This document shows positions 44,236-53,104 of a stretch of DNA of 64,000 bases, piece by piece. The notes under the pieces were generated by a model, which saw nothing but the letters and a program-made list of their open reading frames with translations, searched no databases and was not told the origin of the DNA. Position 1 is the first letter of the stretch; every line of letters begins with the position of its first letter. Origin of the DNA: Flavobacterium tistrianum. GTDB taxonomy: Bacteria; Bacteroidota; Bacteroidia; Flavobacteriales; Flavobacteriaceae. Location: positions 1 through 64,000 of the forward strand of contig NZ_QJRH01000072.1 in assembly GCF_003254545.1 (NCBI RefSeq), written 5' to 3'. Both the position numbers and the translations under genes were made by a program.

Positions 44236-44578
44236 TCATTGCCGCCGCAATAGGAAAAAAGAATCCTAAAACAATTAATAAAGTAGATTGGTCTTTTTGA
44301 AGCTCACCAGTTTTCTCATATACTTTTGGCAATGCATCTTTACCAGCCAAGTAGTAGAAATAAATATTAACCGGCATACAACAACCTGCAAAAATTGCAA
44401 CTGGCTGCGAAATAACTTCTCTTTTCGCTACAGCATTAAAAACCTCTGCTACTTTAATGTTCCAATAAATTAAATACAATCCGCAAGTTAAAAATCCAAA
44501 TAGCAAAACCATAATAGGATCTACTTTAAATACTGGGATTTGTTCTTCAAAATTATTCGATGTTTCTTGTAATTCCAT
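44201..44578 (-). CDS. DUF4234-like membrane protein
   Basis: 125 residues. The segment LLFGFLTCGLYLIYWNIKVAEVFN matches the start of DUF4234 proteins, with three or four transmembrane segments overall (IFAGCCMPVNIYFYYLAGKDAL; LLIVLGFFFPIAAAMIVQGDIN). Function unknown. First gene of a probable three-gene unit with DUF2752 (overlapping) and TM2. Confidence 0.75.
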   Translation of the reverse strand: MELQETSNNFEEQIPVFKVDPIMVLLFGFLTCGLYLIYWNIKVAEVFNAVAKREVISQPVAIFAGCCMPVNIYFYYLAGKDALPKVYEKTGELQKDQSTLLIVLGFFFPIAAAMIVQGDINRLYK

Positions 44579-44766
44579 CTTTGCTTAAAAAATTTATTAA
44601 TTCCTACTCTTCGGATTTTCGGCTTTCTCCAAACTTTAAACAAATCTATTTAGATTCATTTTTTTAAAATTCGGAAACAATATTATTAAAAATTAACAAA
44701 TAAAACTAATCTCACTAAATAAAATTCACAAGAAAAAACTCGTTATTAAAATCTAAAGGTCGTAAC

Positions 44767-45717
44767 CTAGTTTTTGCCGTACACAGCTTTTATTTTGTCT
44801 ACAATTACCTGCGCCAAACGTTCATGACTTTCAAAAGTCCAGCCCGCAATATGAGGCGTCAGCAAAACGTTTTTAGCTTCCATAAGATATTGAAGCGCTT
44901 CCGGTGTATTGTTTTCTTGAAATAAGGTTTCAAAAGAAAGTTTTTCGTATTCTAAAACATCCAAACCTGCTCCTAACACTTTTTTCTCTTTCATTGCTTC
45001 AACCAAATCGGCTGTAACTATATTTTTACCACGCGATGTATTAATAATCCAAAATGGCTTTTTAAACGCATTTATAAAGGCGCTGTTAACCATTTTATCT
45101 GTTTCTGGTGTCCAAGGAAGGTGAAGGCTTAAAACATCTGCTTTTTCGCGTAATTCCTCCAGAGAAACTTGTTTGGCATTTTCGTCGCCAACATTATCCA
45201 AAATATCATAGCATAAAACCTGTGAATCAAATCCTCTTAATTTTTTAGCGAAAGCTTTTCCCATGTTTCCATAACCGATAATTCCGACTGTTTTTAAATC
45301 CAATTCATGTCCACGGTTGCTTTCACGATTCCAATGCCCCGCTTTTACTTCTTCATCGGCTTGATTTAAATTATTAAACAATGACAAAATCATTCCTAAC
45401 GAATGTTCTGCAACAGCATTGCGATTTCCTTCCGGTGCTGCAATAAGATGAATTCCTTTTGAAAAAGCATACTCACAATCAATACTTTCCAGGCCTGCGC
45501 CAACTCTTGCAATAAATTGCAACTTTGTTGCAGCATCTAAAAAAGTCTTGTCAATCTTAAATCGGCTTCGAATTACGATTCCGTTATAATCTTGAATTTT
45601 TGCTTCGATTTCTTCTTTTGAAGACTTAAAATCGGCGTGGTTTTCGAAACCAGCTTCTTCCAGTTGATTCCAAAGAATTGGATTGTTACTATCGATATGA
45701 AGAATTTTTATACTCAT
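44767..45717 (-). CDS. D-isomer-specific 2-hydroxyacid dehydrogenase (phosphoglycerate dehydrogenase-like)
   Basis: 316 residues. NAD-binding motif GYGNMGKAFAKKL, the catalytic arginine in NTSRGKNIV, a glutamate a little further on (VLEYE) and the catalytic histidine in LTPHIAGWT. The N-terminal substrate domain has VIRSRFKID and FIARVGAGLESID, as in SerA-type enzymes, but the C-terminal ACT domain is missing. 3-Phosphoglycerate is a likely but unproven substrate. A consensus-like promoter is 23 bases upstream. Confidence 0.85.
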   Translation of the reverse strand: MSIKILHIDSNNPILWNQLEEAGFENHADFKSSKEEIEAKIQDYNGIVIRSRFKIDKTFLDAATKLQFIARVGAGLESIDCEYAFSKGIHLIAAPEGNRNAVAEHSLGMILSLFNNLNQADEEVKAGHWNRESNRGHELDLKTVGIIGYGNMGKAFAKKLRGFDSQVLCYDILDNVGDENAKQVSLEELREKADVLSLHLPWTPETDKMVNSAFINAFKKPFWIINTSRGKNIVTADLVEAMKEKKVLGAGLDVLEYEKLSFETLFQENNTPEALQYLMEAKNVLLTPHIAGWTFESHERLAQVIVDKIKAVYGKN

Positions 45718-45739
45718 TTTTTCTGAATTTTATAAAAAA

Positions 45740-45768
45740 CAAAAATACGGTTAATTTAATCTCGCAAA
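45740..45768 (-). promoter_or_regulatory. Promoter of the hydroxyacid dehydrogenase, partly inside a dispersed repeat
   Basis: TTTG (45768-45765), 17 bases, TATTTTTG (45747-45740) on the minus strand. The -33 element belongs to the CGCAAAG-family repeat that begins at 45761. Confidence 0.55.
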
Positions 45769-45838
45769 GTCACAAAGCCGCAAAGTTTTTCCTCTTTCAA
45801 TAAACTTTGAACCTCTGAATCTTTGCGCCTTTGTTCCC
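45761..45838. repeat. CGCAAAG-family dispersed repeat
   Basis: CTCGCAAAGTCACAAAGCCGC at one end and CTTTGCGCCTTTG at the other give an imperfect inverted repeat. Non-coding, between the dehydrogenase and nhaA. Confidence 0.7.
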
Positions 45839-45865
45839 AAACTTTTTATTGCTCAGATTTTTTTT

Positions 45866-45873
45866 TAACTTTG
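45866..45873 (+). promoter_or_regulatory. -7 box for nhaA
   Basis: TAACTTTG fits TAnnTTTG, 54 bases upstream of the nhaA ATG. The nearest upstream TTG is 14 bases away, closer than usual. Confidence 0.35.
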
Positions 45874-45926
45874 AAAGAATACGGATTTCGTAATCCATCA
45901 TATAAATCTTCAGAAAATCTTCTCTA

Positions 45927-47069
45927 ATGAAACTTACCAAGACTTTTAAAGCCTTTTTTGAAAACGAAAAATCGGGAGGAATTATCTTGCTCTTTGTCAC
46001 GATTTTATCTCTTTATCTTGCTAATTCTTCGATTCAAATTCCGTACGTTGCTTTTTGGGAAAAAGAAGTTGCGGGTCATTCTATAACACATTGGATCAAC
46101 GACGGCTTGATGACTATTTTCTTCCTTTTAATCGGATTGGAGTTGGAACGCGAGATTTATCATGGTGAATTATCCAATATTAAAAATGCTTCTCTGCCCA
46201 TTATGGCGGCTTTTGGAGGAATGCTGGTTCCTGCTGCAATCTTCCTGGCTTTAAATTATGGAACAACCACACAAAATGGAGCTGGAATTCCAATGGCAAC
46301 CGATATTGCTTTTGCCATCGGAATTTTATCGCTTCTTGGAAAAAGAGTTCCCACATCTTTGAAAGTTTTTTTAACTGCTTTGGCTGTTATTGATGATTTA
46401 GGCGCTATTATCGTTATTGCAGTTTTTTACACCACATCAATTTCTTTTTTGAATCTCGGAATTGCACTAGGAATTTGGGGCTTGCTATTTATCTTAAACC
46501 GAATGAAGGTTCATAATCTAATTCCGTATTTAATTGGTGGAGCCATAATGTGGTATTTTATGCTTAATTCAGGCGTTCACGCAACCATTACAGGAGTAAT
46601 TTTAGCATTTGTAATTCCGTTTGGCGATGGCGGAGAGAAAACCTCATCTTATAGATTACAGCATTTTTTGCATCAGCCCGTTGCTTTTTTTATTCTTCCC
46701 TTATTTGCGATAGCCAATACAGCTTTAACAATTACAGAAAACTGGCATGAAGGTCTTAATCATGTTAACACATACGGAATCATTCTAGGACTTGTAGTTG
46801 GAAAACCGCTTGGCATTTTACTTTTCTCGTCTGTTGGCGTGACATCTGGCTTGTGCATGTTACCGAAAAACTTAAAATGGGCGCATATTTTAGGTGCAGG
46901 AATGCTGGGCGGAATTGGTTTTACCATGTCAATATTTATTACGGTTCTTGCTTTCAAAAATCCTGAGGTTATTATTTTTTCTAAAATTGCGATTCTTATT
47001 GCTTCTTTCGTAGCAGGTTTGACGGGCTTTTTATATCTAAAATATATTTTGAATAAAAAAGCGAGCTGA
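45927..47069 (+). CDS. nhaA: Na+/H+ antiporter NhaA
   Basis: 380 residues with about 12 transmembrane helices. It expels sodium in exchange for protons across the cytoplasmic membrane. Conserved features include FFLLIGLELEREI, ATDIAFAIGILSLLGKRVP (Asp126, matching the transport aspartate of the unwound helix IV) and the ion-binding pair Asp156-Asp157 in AVIDDLGAI, plus GIGFTMSIF near the C-terminus. Followed by a cytochrome c gene 88 bases downstream. Confidence 0.96.
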   Translation: MKLTKTFKAFFENEKSGGIILLFVTILSLYLANSSIQIPYVAFWEKEVAGHSITHWINDGLMTIFFLLIGLELEREIYHGELSNIKNASLPIMAAFGGMLVPAAIFLALNYGTTTQNGAGIPMATDIAFAIGILSLLGKRVPTSLKVFLTALAVIDDLGAIIVIAVFYTTSISFLNLGIALGIWGLLFILNRMKVHNLIPYLIGGAIMWYFMLNSGVHATITGVILAFVIPFGDGGEKTSSYRLQHFLHQPVAFFILPLFAIANTALTITENWHEGLNHVNTYGIILGLVVGKPLGILLFSSVGVTSGLCMLPKNLKWAHILGAGMLGGIGFTMSIFITVLAFKNPEVIIFSKIAILIASFVAGLTGFLYLKYILNKKAS

Positions 47070-47157
47070 GTTTGACAAATTATAAAAAATTGCTCCCATC
47101 TATTCTATTAATCTGATTAAAGCAAATTCCAAAAAATTCCAACTTTAAATTCTTTAA

Positions 47158-47574
47158 ATGAAAAGAATTCATCAAATACTACTTTACTCAATTTCTTCAA
47201 TAATTGTATTAGTTGGAGTAATTTTCTATGAAATGGAAACATACGAGCCTCCTATAAATTGGTATTGCAATACTCCAGTTCCAAACTTCTGTGGTACACC
47301 AAACCTATCAGAAACTCAAGAAAAAGGAAGAGAAGTGTTCAATGCGAACTGTGCCGCTTGTCATAAGTTAGACGCCAGAAGTACAGGACCTGCACTTCGT
47401 GGAGTAGATTCATTAGTTTTTGTAAAATGGATTATTGGTAAAAATCACAAAATTGATACTGCAAAAATTGAAGATTTAGGAATAGATTATCATCGAACAA
47501 TGTTTACTGAATATGTAAACGGAAAAGACCTGCAATCAATAATCGAATATTGCTCCAGAGAGCGTAATTATTAA
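47158..47574 (+). CDS. Membrane-anchored mono-heme cytochrome c
   Basis: 138 residues. An uncleaved-looking signal anchor at about 8-25, then one heme-binding site, Cys65-Ala-Ala-Cys68-His69 (NANCAACHK), and a likely distal methionine in RTMFTEYV (about 115). ARSTGPALRGVD after the heme site is typical of small class I cytochromes. Faces the periplasm and carries electrons; its partner is not identifiable here. A second pair of cysteines (YCNTPVPNFCG) lies before the heme site and could form a disulphide. Confidence 0.9.
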   Translation: MKRIHQILLYSISSIIVLVGVIFYEMETYEPPINWYCNTPVPNFCGTPNLSETQEKGREVFNANCAACHKLDARSTGPALRGVDSLVFVKWIIGKNHKIDTAKIEDLGIDYHRTMFTEYVNGKDLQSIIEYCSRERNY

Positions 47575-47600
47575 TTTCAAAAATAAAATTTAAATACTTC

Positions 47601-47643
47601 GTAGAGCTTCTTGCGGAGATTTCTCGTTCCTCGAAATGACAAA
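47601..47643. repeat. Solo half of a GTCATTTCGA-family repeat
   Basis: GAGATTTCTCGTTCCTCGAAATGAC preceded by GTAGAGCTTCTTGCG matches the right half of the element at 61920-62021 with few changes. The opposite arm is missing here. Non-coding. Confidence 0.8.
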
Positions 47644-47665
47644 CTGAACTTTTTAATCTCAAAAC

Positions 47666-47707
47666 AAAAAATTCCAAACTCCATTTTAAAATTGGAATTT
47701 GGAATTT
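47666..47707 (-). terminator. Probable terminator of proC
   Basis: A 10-bp stem AAATTCCAAA/TTTGGAATTT (47669-47678 with 47698-47707), a 19-base loop and a T-rich tract on the minus strand; it lies 25 bases past the proC stop. Confidence 0.5.
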
Positions 47708-47731
47708 ATAATATTGGAATTTCTTTAAAAC

Positions 47732-48508
47732 TTAACCTTTGATTTGTTTCAAAGAGGTTTTGATTCCTTTTATCAAAGACGAACTGAAACCATTATGCTC
47801 CATTTCATTCAAACCAACAATTGTACAGCCTTGCGGTGTTGTTACACGGTCGATTAATTGCTCTGGGTGCACTCGTTCTTCTAAAAGCATTTTAGCCGCT
47901 CCTTTTACCGTTTGAGCCGCAATTGCTAAAGCGGTATTAGAATCAAAACCAATTTCGATTCCTGCCTGCATAGATGCACGAATATAACGCAATGCATATG
48001 CCGTTCCGCACGCACCTAAAACAGTCGCTGCATCCATTAATTTTTCATCAATAACAGGAGCCGTTCCTAGATCTTGAAATAAGTCAACAACTGGCGACGC
48101 ATTTGATGCATATTTTTCTGGAAAAGAAATACAAGTTGCCGATTCTCCAAACTGTGCCGCAATATTTGGCATAATGCGAACAACTGGATATTCAAAATTT
48201 GTTTTGGTTTGAAGCATATCCAAAGACAATCCGCTTACTGCTGATGCAATGGTTTTGTTTTGAATAACTGGCAAAATTTCGGCTAAAACGGTATCAACCT
48301 GATACGGCTTTATAGTTAAAATTACAACATCAGCTTCCTGAATATTGTGTTTATTATCGTTAGAAACTGTAATTCCATATTCTGATAAATATTGAATACT
48401 TGCAGTGTTTCTTCTAGTAACAGTAACTTGGTTGTTTTTCGAGAATTTAGCAATTCCCAAGGCAATAGAAACTCCAAGGTTTCCTCCTCCAATAATGTGT
48501 ACTTTCAT
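47732..48508 (-). CDS. proC: Pyrroline-5-carboxylate reductase
   Basis: 258 residues. Last step of proline synthesis, reducing pyrroline-5-carboxylate with NAD(P)H. Rossmann motif IGGGNLGVSIA at the N-terminus; VRIMPNIAAQFGES; and the P5CR signature near the C-terminus (TTPQGCTIVGLNEMEHNGF). Length is slightly short but complete. Monocistronic. Confidence 0.92.
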   Translation of the reverse strand: MKVHIIGGGNLGVSIALGIAKFSKNNQVTVTRRNTASIQYLSEYGITVSNDNKHNIQEADVVILTIKPYQVDTVLAEILPVIQNKTIASAVSGLSLDMLQTKTNFEYPVVRIMPNIAAQFGESATCISFPEKYASNASPVVDLFQDLGTAPVIDEKLMDAATVLGACGTAYALRYIRASMQAGIEIGFDSNTALAIAAQTVKGAAKMLLEERVHPEQLIDRVTTPQGCTIVGLNEMEHNGFSSSLIKGIKTSLKQIKG

Positions 48509-48619
48509 TTTGGTTTGGCTTTAATTTATTTCTGATTGGTTAACAGCGTTTTCCGCCTGCAAATTACGCAGATTTTAGAGATTTTAAATCACTGTAAAAG
48601 GCTAATTTGTGGCAAAAAT

Positions 48620-49969
48620 CTAGAATCCAAGAATCAGATTTGCTACACCAAAGTATAACATGATTCCGAATACGTCATTGGTCGTTGTAATAAACGGACC
48701 AGTCGCGATCGCGGGATCAATTTTATTTTTGTTCAGAAAAAGTGGCACCAAAGTTCCTAAAGTTGCAGCAAAAAGAATTACAACAATCATCGAAATTGAA
48801 ATAGCAAACCCTACCAAGTACTGCTGATACATAATAGAATGATAGCCGAGTAAAAGCAGAGAAATGATACTTCCAGAAATCATCGATACAGTAATTTCTT
48901 TAGTAAAATAACCACGGCTAAAATCTTTCAATGTTCCGTTTGCTAAACCTTGAACCACAATTGCCGATGCTTGAACTCCAATATTTCCTGCTGTTGCAGA
49001 AAGTAGCGGTACAAAAATGATTAAAGTAGAATATTTTTGAAATGTTCCTTCGTTTCCTTTCAATACAAAAGAAGCTACGATTTCAATTACCATTCCGATT
49101 AAAAGCCAAGGCAAGCGCGCTTTGGTCAATTCGTAAACGCTGTCATTCGATTCAACGTCCTGTGTAATACCCGCAGCTAACTGGTAATCTTTATCAGCTT
49201 CTTCCTTAATTACGTCTACGATATCGTCGATAGTAATTCTCCCCACCAAACGACCTAATTCGTCAACAACCGGAATAGCCTCTAAGTCATATTTCTGCAT
49301 GATACGAGCAACTTCAACGTCTTCCGTATCAACATTTACAAAATTTAATTTTCGGATATAAACTTCTCCAATTTGAGTTTTGGTAGAAGAAGTCAGCAAG
49401 TCTTTAAGTGATAACCTTCCTTTTAGTCGGTTTTCATCATCAACTACATAAATAGAATGTACTCTAGAAACATTTTCTGCTTGAATACGCATTTCTTTTA
49501 CGCAAGTTAATACATTCCAATTTTCGTTTACTTTCACAAGCTCCTTACCCATCAAACCACCGGCTGTATTTTCGTCATAACGCAAAAGATCAACAATATC
49601 TTTGGCGTGTTCAACGTCGACAAGCTCAGAGATTACTTCCGCTTTTATTTCTTGCGAAAGTTCGGCGATAATGTCGGCAGCATCATTGGTTTCAAGCTCG
49701 TCAAGCTCTTCCGCGATTTCCTTTGGTGAAAGTCGGCTTAAGATATTTTCACGCAAATCTTCTTCCAATTCAAGAAGAATTTCGGCTGTTTTATCACTAT
49801 CTAAAACCTTAAAGATGTAGGTTGCCTCATCGAAATCTAATTCGTCTAAAATTTCGGCAATATCGGCATGGTGCAGATCATTAAGCAAAACTTCCAGTTC
49901 ACTGTCGTTTTTCTTATTGATTAGCTCCTCTAACTGATGTATAAATTCTTTACTAACTTTGAACTCCAT
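48620..49969 (-). CDS. mgtE: Magnesium transporter MgtE
   Basis: 449 residues: an N-terminal superhelical domain (about 1-130, many acidic heptads such as LDELDFDEATYIF and ELETNDAADIIAEL), a pair of CBS domains (about 130-260, LSLKDLL, YDLEAIPVVDELGRLVGRITIDDIV) that sense Mg2+, and five transmembrane helices with the conserved PLLSATAGNIGVQASAIVV segment. A Mg2+-gated channel of the cytoplasmic membrane. Its start overlaps the end of rsmA by 17 bases. Confidence 0.95.
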   Translation of the reverse strand: MEFKVSKEFIHQLEELINKKNDSELEVLLNDLHHADIAEILDELDFDEATYIFKVLDSDKTAEILLELEEDLRENILSRLSPKEIAEELDELETNDAADIIAELSQEIKAEVISELVDVEHAKDIVDLLRYDENTAGGLMGKELVKVNENWNVLTCVKEMRIQAENVSRVHSIYVVDDENRLKGRLSLKDLLTSSTKTQIGEVYIRKLNFVNVDTEDVEVARIMQKYDLEAIPVVDELGRLVGRITIDDIVDVIKEEADKDYQLAAGITQDVESNDSVYELTKARLPWLLIGMVIEIVASFVLKGNEGTFQKYSTLIIFVPLLSATAGNIGVQASAIVVQGLANGTLKDFSRGYFTKEITVSMISGSIISLLLLGYHSIMYQQYLVGFAISISMIVVILFAATLGTLVPLFLNKNKIDPAIATGPFITTTNDVFGIMLYFGVANLILGF

Positions 49970-50738
49970 TGGCTTCTATTTTTAGAGTTAGTTCAATAAA
50001 TTCATCGACGCTAAGCTGCTCTGGACGTTTATCAAAGATAGTGTCTTCTCGCAAATTGTCTGATAAATTTAATGTTTTCAAACTGTTACGTAATGTTTTT
50101 CGTCTCTGCTGAAAAGCGGTTTTCACTACTGTAAAAAATAACTTTTCGCTACACGGAAGGCTGTAATCTTCCTTTCGGGTCATTCTCATCACACCCGATT
50201 TCACCTTGGGCGGAGGAATAAAAACGTTTTCATTAACCGTAAACAGATACTCGGTATCATAGAAAGCCTGAGCTAAAACTGATAGTATTCCGTAGGTTTT
50301 TGAGCCTTTCTTTTCACAGATACGCTCGGCTACTTCTTTCTGAAACATTCCCGAAAATTCTGGAATCTGGTGTTTTAGATCTAATGTCCTAAAAACAATC
50401 TGAGAAGAAATATTATACGGAAAGTTACCTATTATGGCAAATTGTTTGTCTTGGTAAACTTCATTTATATTATACTTCAGGAAATCCTGGGAGATAATCT
50501 TGTCTTTTAATTTTGGATAATGTGCATCCAAATATGCTACCGATTCGGTATCGATCTCAATAACGTGCGTGGTAATTGGCTTTTCAAGTAAATATTTAGT
50601 AAGCACACCCATTCCTGGCCCTATTTCTAGAATCTCCTCATATCCTTTAAGACTTAAAGTATCAGCAATAGCCTTTGCGACACTTTCGTCTTTAAGAAAG
50701 TGCTGTCCTAAATGTTTTTTTGCTTTTACTTTTTCCAT
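49953..50738 (-). CDS. rsmA: 16S rRNA dimethyladenosine transferase RsmA (KsgA)
   Basis: 261 residues. Dimethylates two adjacent adenines near the 3' end of 16S rRNA. The N-terminus KKHLGQHFLKD, the SAM-binding loop EIGPGMGVLTKYLL, the catalytic NFPYNIS and VFIPPPKVKSGVM are all in place. Overlaps mgtE by 17 bases, an arrangement implying coexpression. Confidence 0.96.
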   Translation of the reverse strand: MEKVKAKKHLGQHFLKDESVAKAIADTLSLKGYEEILEIGPGMGVLTKYLLEKPITTHVIEIDTESVAYLDAHYPKLKDKIISQDFLKYNINEVYQDKQFAIIGNFPYNISSQIVFRTLDLKHQIPEFSGMFQKEVAERICEKKGSKTYGILSVLAQAFYDTEYLFTVNENVFIPPPKVKSGVMRMTRKEDYSLPCSEKLFFTVVKTAFQQRRKTLRNSLKTLNLSDNLREDTIFDKRPEQLSVDEFIELTLKIEANGVQS

Positions 50739-50764
50739 TTCATTTCTTGTTTGCCACCAGGCTG

Positions 50765-50772
50765 CAAAAGTA
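50765..50772 (-). promoter_or_regulatory. -7 box for rsmA-mgtE at the edge of a dispersed repeat
   Basis: TACTTTTG on the minus strand fits TAnnTTTG, 27 bases upstream of the rsmA ATG, and abuts the CGCAAAG-family repeat. Confidence 0.45.
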
Positions 50773-50941
50773 TTCTTTTTGTTGCAAAGGCACTAAGCTT
50801 CTTTATTTTTTTTTGCCACTAAGGCGCGAAGGCACAAAGTTTTATTTTTTGTTTTCTTGCCACAAAGGCTCAAAGACTGAAAGTTTTCATTCTTTTCTCT
50901 CAGTTATGAAACTGAAAACTGAGACTGTGACTGAAAACTAA
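50773..50941. repeat. Two dispersed repeat families between DUF4286 and rsmA
   Basis: 50773-50880 holds three degenerate CGCAAAG-family units (TTGCAAAGGCACTAAG, GCGCGAAGGCACAAAG, GCCACAAAGGCTCAAAG). 50896-50941 holds a unit of the second family (CAGTTATGAAACTGAAAACTG then AGACTGTGACTGAAAAC), which is partly self-complementary. No coding frame. Confidence 0.75.
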
Positions 50942-50946
50942 AAAAT

Positions 50947-51258
50947 TTAATGCTCCGAAATAACCTCCAATTCTGTTCTGAAAGAAAGCATTTTATCGGC
51001 AAATAAACCTAATGCTTCTCTGTGAAATTCTGGTTCGTCTTCGATATAAAACTTCTCTAAAGTTTCCTTGCTGTCTGTTATATACTGTACAGAATAGGTG
51101 ATTCCGCCCATTTCTTCTTCAACTAGAACTTTTACAATTCGTGCTGAAGAAAATTTATTAGTAGCCAGAATTTCTGGTATGTGTTTTTCCTGCATCCATT
51201 TTAACCATTGGTCGTGAACGCTTTCGTGTATGTTTGTGGTAACGTTGTAAATAATCAT
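50947..51258 (-). CDS. DUF4286 family protein
   Basis: 103 residues. The start MIIYNVTTNIHESVHDQWLKWM and the middle GGITYSVQYITDSKETLEKF match the DUF4286 family, a dimeric alpha/beta-barrel-like fold (ferredoxin-like) found widely in Bacteroidetes. No catalytic residues are evident and the function is unknown. It begins 60 bases after the TPR protein gene, and the two could be cotranscribed. Confidence 0.87.
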   Translation of the reverse strand: MIIYNVTTNIHESVHDQWLKWMQEKHIPEILATNKFSSARIVKVLVEEEMGGITYSVQYITDSKETLEKFYIEDEPEFHREALGLFADKMLSFRTELEVISEH

Positions 51259-51282
51259 TTTTTCTTGTTTAATCGTTTGTTC

Positions 51283-51315
51283 GGTTAACCGGTTAATCGA
51301 TTAACCGATTAAACC
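51283..51315. repeat. Palindromic GGTTAATCGATTAACC cluster
   Basis: A perfect 18-bp palindrome (51290-51307, CGGTTAATC/GATTAACCG) flanked by partial copies (GGTTAACC, CCGATTAAACC). It lies in the 60-base gap between the TPR protein gene and DUF4286. Confidence 0.75.
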
Positions 51316-51318
51316 AAA

Positions 51319-53100
51319 CTATAAATTCTTATCCCCTCTTAACTCACGGTATTTTTTTCTGGCATCGACAAAGTAGATACTGTCTTGATGGTTAAAAATT
51401 ACCTTTTCATATAAAGGCTTTGCCTTTTCTGGATCTTTTAGTTCGTCGTTATAAATTTCAGCGGAGAAAAACAGTGCTTCATCTACATAAATTCCGTCAC
51501 TGTGATTATCTATAATTTGCTGATACTGGCTTAAAGCCGAAGCAAAATCTTTCTGGCTTTCGTAAACTTTTCCTAAACGAAGCAATGTTACCGCTTCTAT
51601 TTCCTGACCTTTATAAGTCTTTAAAATATTCTGAAATTGTATAACCGCTTCTTGCTTTTTATTCTGATAGATTAAAAAATCTCCTTTTGCAAATGCTTTC
51701 AAAGCCACTTGTGTTGAATCTGCGGCAGTATTATCATTAATCAAAAGAAAATATTCCAACGCATCATTGGCGATTAACTGCGTGTTTGCTGCTTTTAATT
51801 CTTTGAATTGTTTCTGCGCCCATTCAAAATCGCCTTTGTAATAACTTGTTTTTGCCGCTTTCAAACTGGCTTCGTGTGCCATTACATCATTCTTTAAATC
51901 CAATTGAATTTGCGAATAATAAATTAGCGCCTGATTGTATTTTTCTTCCAAAAGCAAAATATCGGCCAGCTCCATTTTAGCATCGGCTTTTTGATATTCG
52001 TTTAGATTTAATTCTAAAGCTTTTTTGATCACTGCCTTTCCTTCTTCTGTCTTTTTCAAATTAAAGGCCAGAAAATGCGCTTGTATGATTTGCAAAGATA
52101 AGGTAAAAGGACTGATTTCGTAAGTTCCCAGCAATTGCTTTAATTCTTGATCGATAACTGGATAATCTTTTTCTTGAGCTTTATCGATTTTAATCTGCAT
52201 TAAATAAGCATTCGACTGAACAAGCAAACCTAAATCTTTAGTATTTTGAAGAATGAAGTTTAGAATTTCTTCTGCCGTATCATTATCTCCTTCATTAATG
52301 GCAAATTGACTCAAATTGACAATACTCATTAACGATTCTGGCTCGCGTTTGTAAATGGCTTTTTCCTGAATAAATGCTTTTCCGAATTCTTTTTGCTGTA
52401 CATAAAACCAGCTTAAATAGTGATTCCAGAAAACGTCTTGATCTTTTTGAGTTCTTAAGATTAATGCTTTTCGCATTGCATCTTTAAAAGCCGTATTGTC
52501 GGTTTCGCCATTCATGAATCGAGACAATTGCGTCTGAATCAGATTAGTGTTTTGCGGATTTGTGAAAGACTCAGTCAACAACAAATCGATCATAAGATCT
52601 GTTTTTCCTAACTGTCCGTACAGCATTCCAATCTGAAAATTGAAATTGAAGTTTGGCTGAATCTGCATTGCAGTTTGATAGGCTTTCAAAGCATATTCCA
52701 GCAAGACTTTTTTCTCAAACGAACTTGCAATTCCGTAAACATCATTCGGATTAACTTTTATTTTTTCGATTGCCTGTTCGTAGTAGTTTTTAGCTTTCGA
52801 ATCGTTTTTCTGCAATTGAAAATTGTATCCTAACTCAACCAAAAAAACACCTTGCTTGTAGCGGTTGTAACGATCTTGAATTGCTTTCTCTGCGTTGGCA
52901 AACTGCTGTAACTGCTGATAGCAATCGACTGTTCTTAAAAAATACTGCGTGTTGGATGGCGCGCCTCTCAAAAGCTCTTCATAACTGATTTTTGCTTTAT
53001 CAAAATCGCCTTTATCGTAATAATATTGTGCCAGCTGTTCGTTTTGTGCAAACGCAAAACCAGAGCACAACAAAACAATACAAATCAATATGTTTCTCAT
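51319..53100 (-). CDS. Secreted tetratricopeptide-repeat protein
   Basis: 593 residues with a signal peptide (LLCSGFAFAQ). Almost the whole chain is helical TPR repeats, from YYDKGDFDKAKISYEELL at the N-terminus to AEIYNDELKDPEKAKPLYEKVI at the C-terminus, including LLRLGKVYESQKDFASALSQY. TPR superhelices act as scaffolds for protein complexes; similar periplasmic proteins in Bacteroidetes have roles in outer-membrane assembly, but nothing here fixes a partner. Transcribed toward DUF4286, and 105 bases downstream of lgt. Confidence 0.85.
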   Translation of the reverse strand: MRNILICIVLLCSGFAFAQNEQLAQYYYDKGDFDKAKISYEELLRGAPSNTQYFLRTVDCYQQLQQFANAEKAIQDRYNRYKQGVFLVELGYNFQLQKNDSKAKNYYEQAIEKIKVNPNDVYGIASSFEKKVLLEYALKAYQTAMQIQPNFNFNFQIGMLYGQLGKTDLMIDLLLTESFTNPQNTNLIQTQLSRFMNGETDNTAFKDAMRKALILRTQKDQDVFWNHYLSWFYVQQKEFGKAFIQEKAIYKREPESLMSIVNLSQFAINEGDNDTAEEILNFILQNTKDLGLLVQSNAYLMQIKIDKAQEKDYPVIDQELKQLLGTYEISPFTLSLQIIQAHFLAFNLKKTEEGKAVIKKALELNLNEYQKADAKMELADILLLEEKYNQALIYYSQIQLDLKNDVMAHEASLKAAKTSYYKGDFEWAQKQFKELKAANTQLIANDALEYFLLINDNTAADSTQVALKAFAKGDFLIYQNKKQEAVIQFQNILKTYKGQEIEAVTLLRLGKVYESQKDFASALSQYQQIIDNHSDGIYVDEALFFSAEIYNDELKDPEKAKPLYEKVIFNHQDSIYFVDARKKYRELRGDKNL

Positions 53101-53104
53101 ACTT

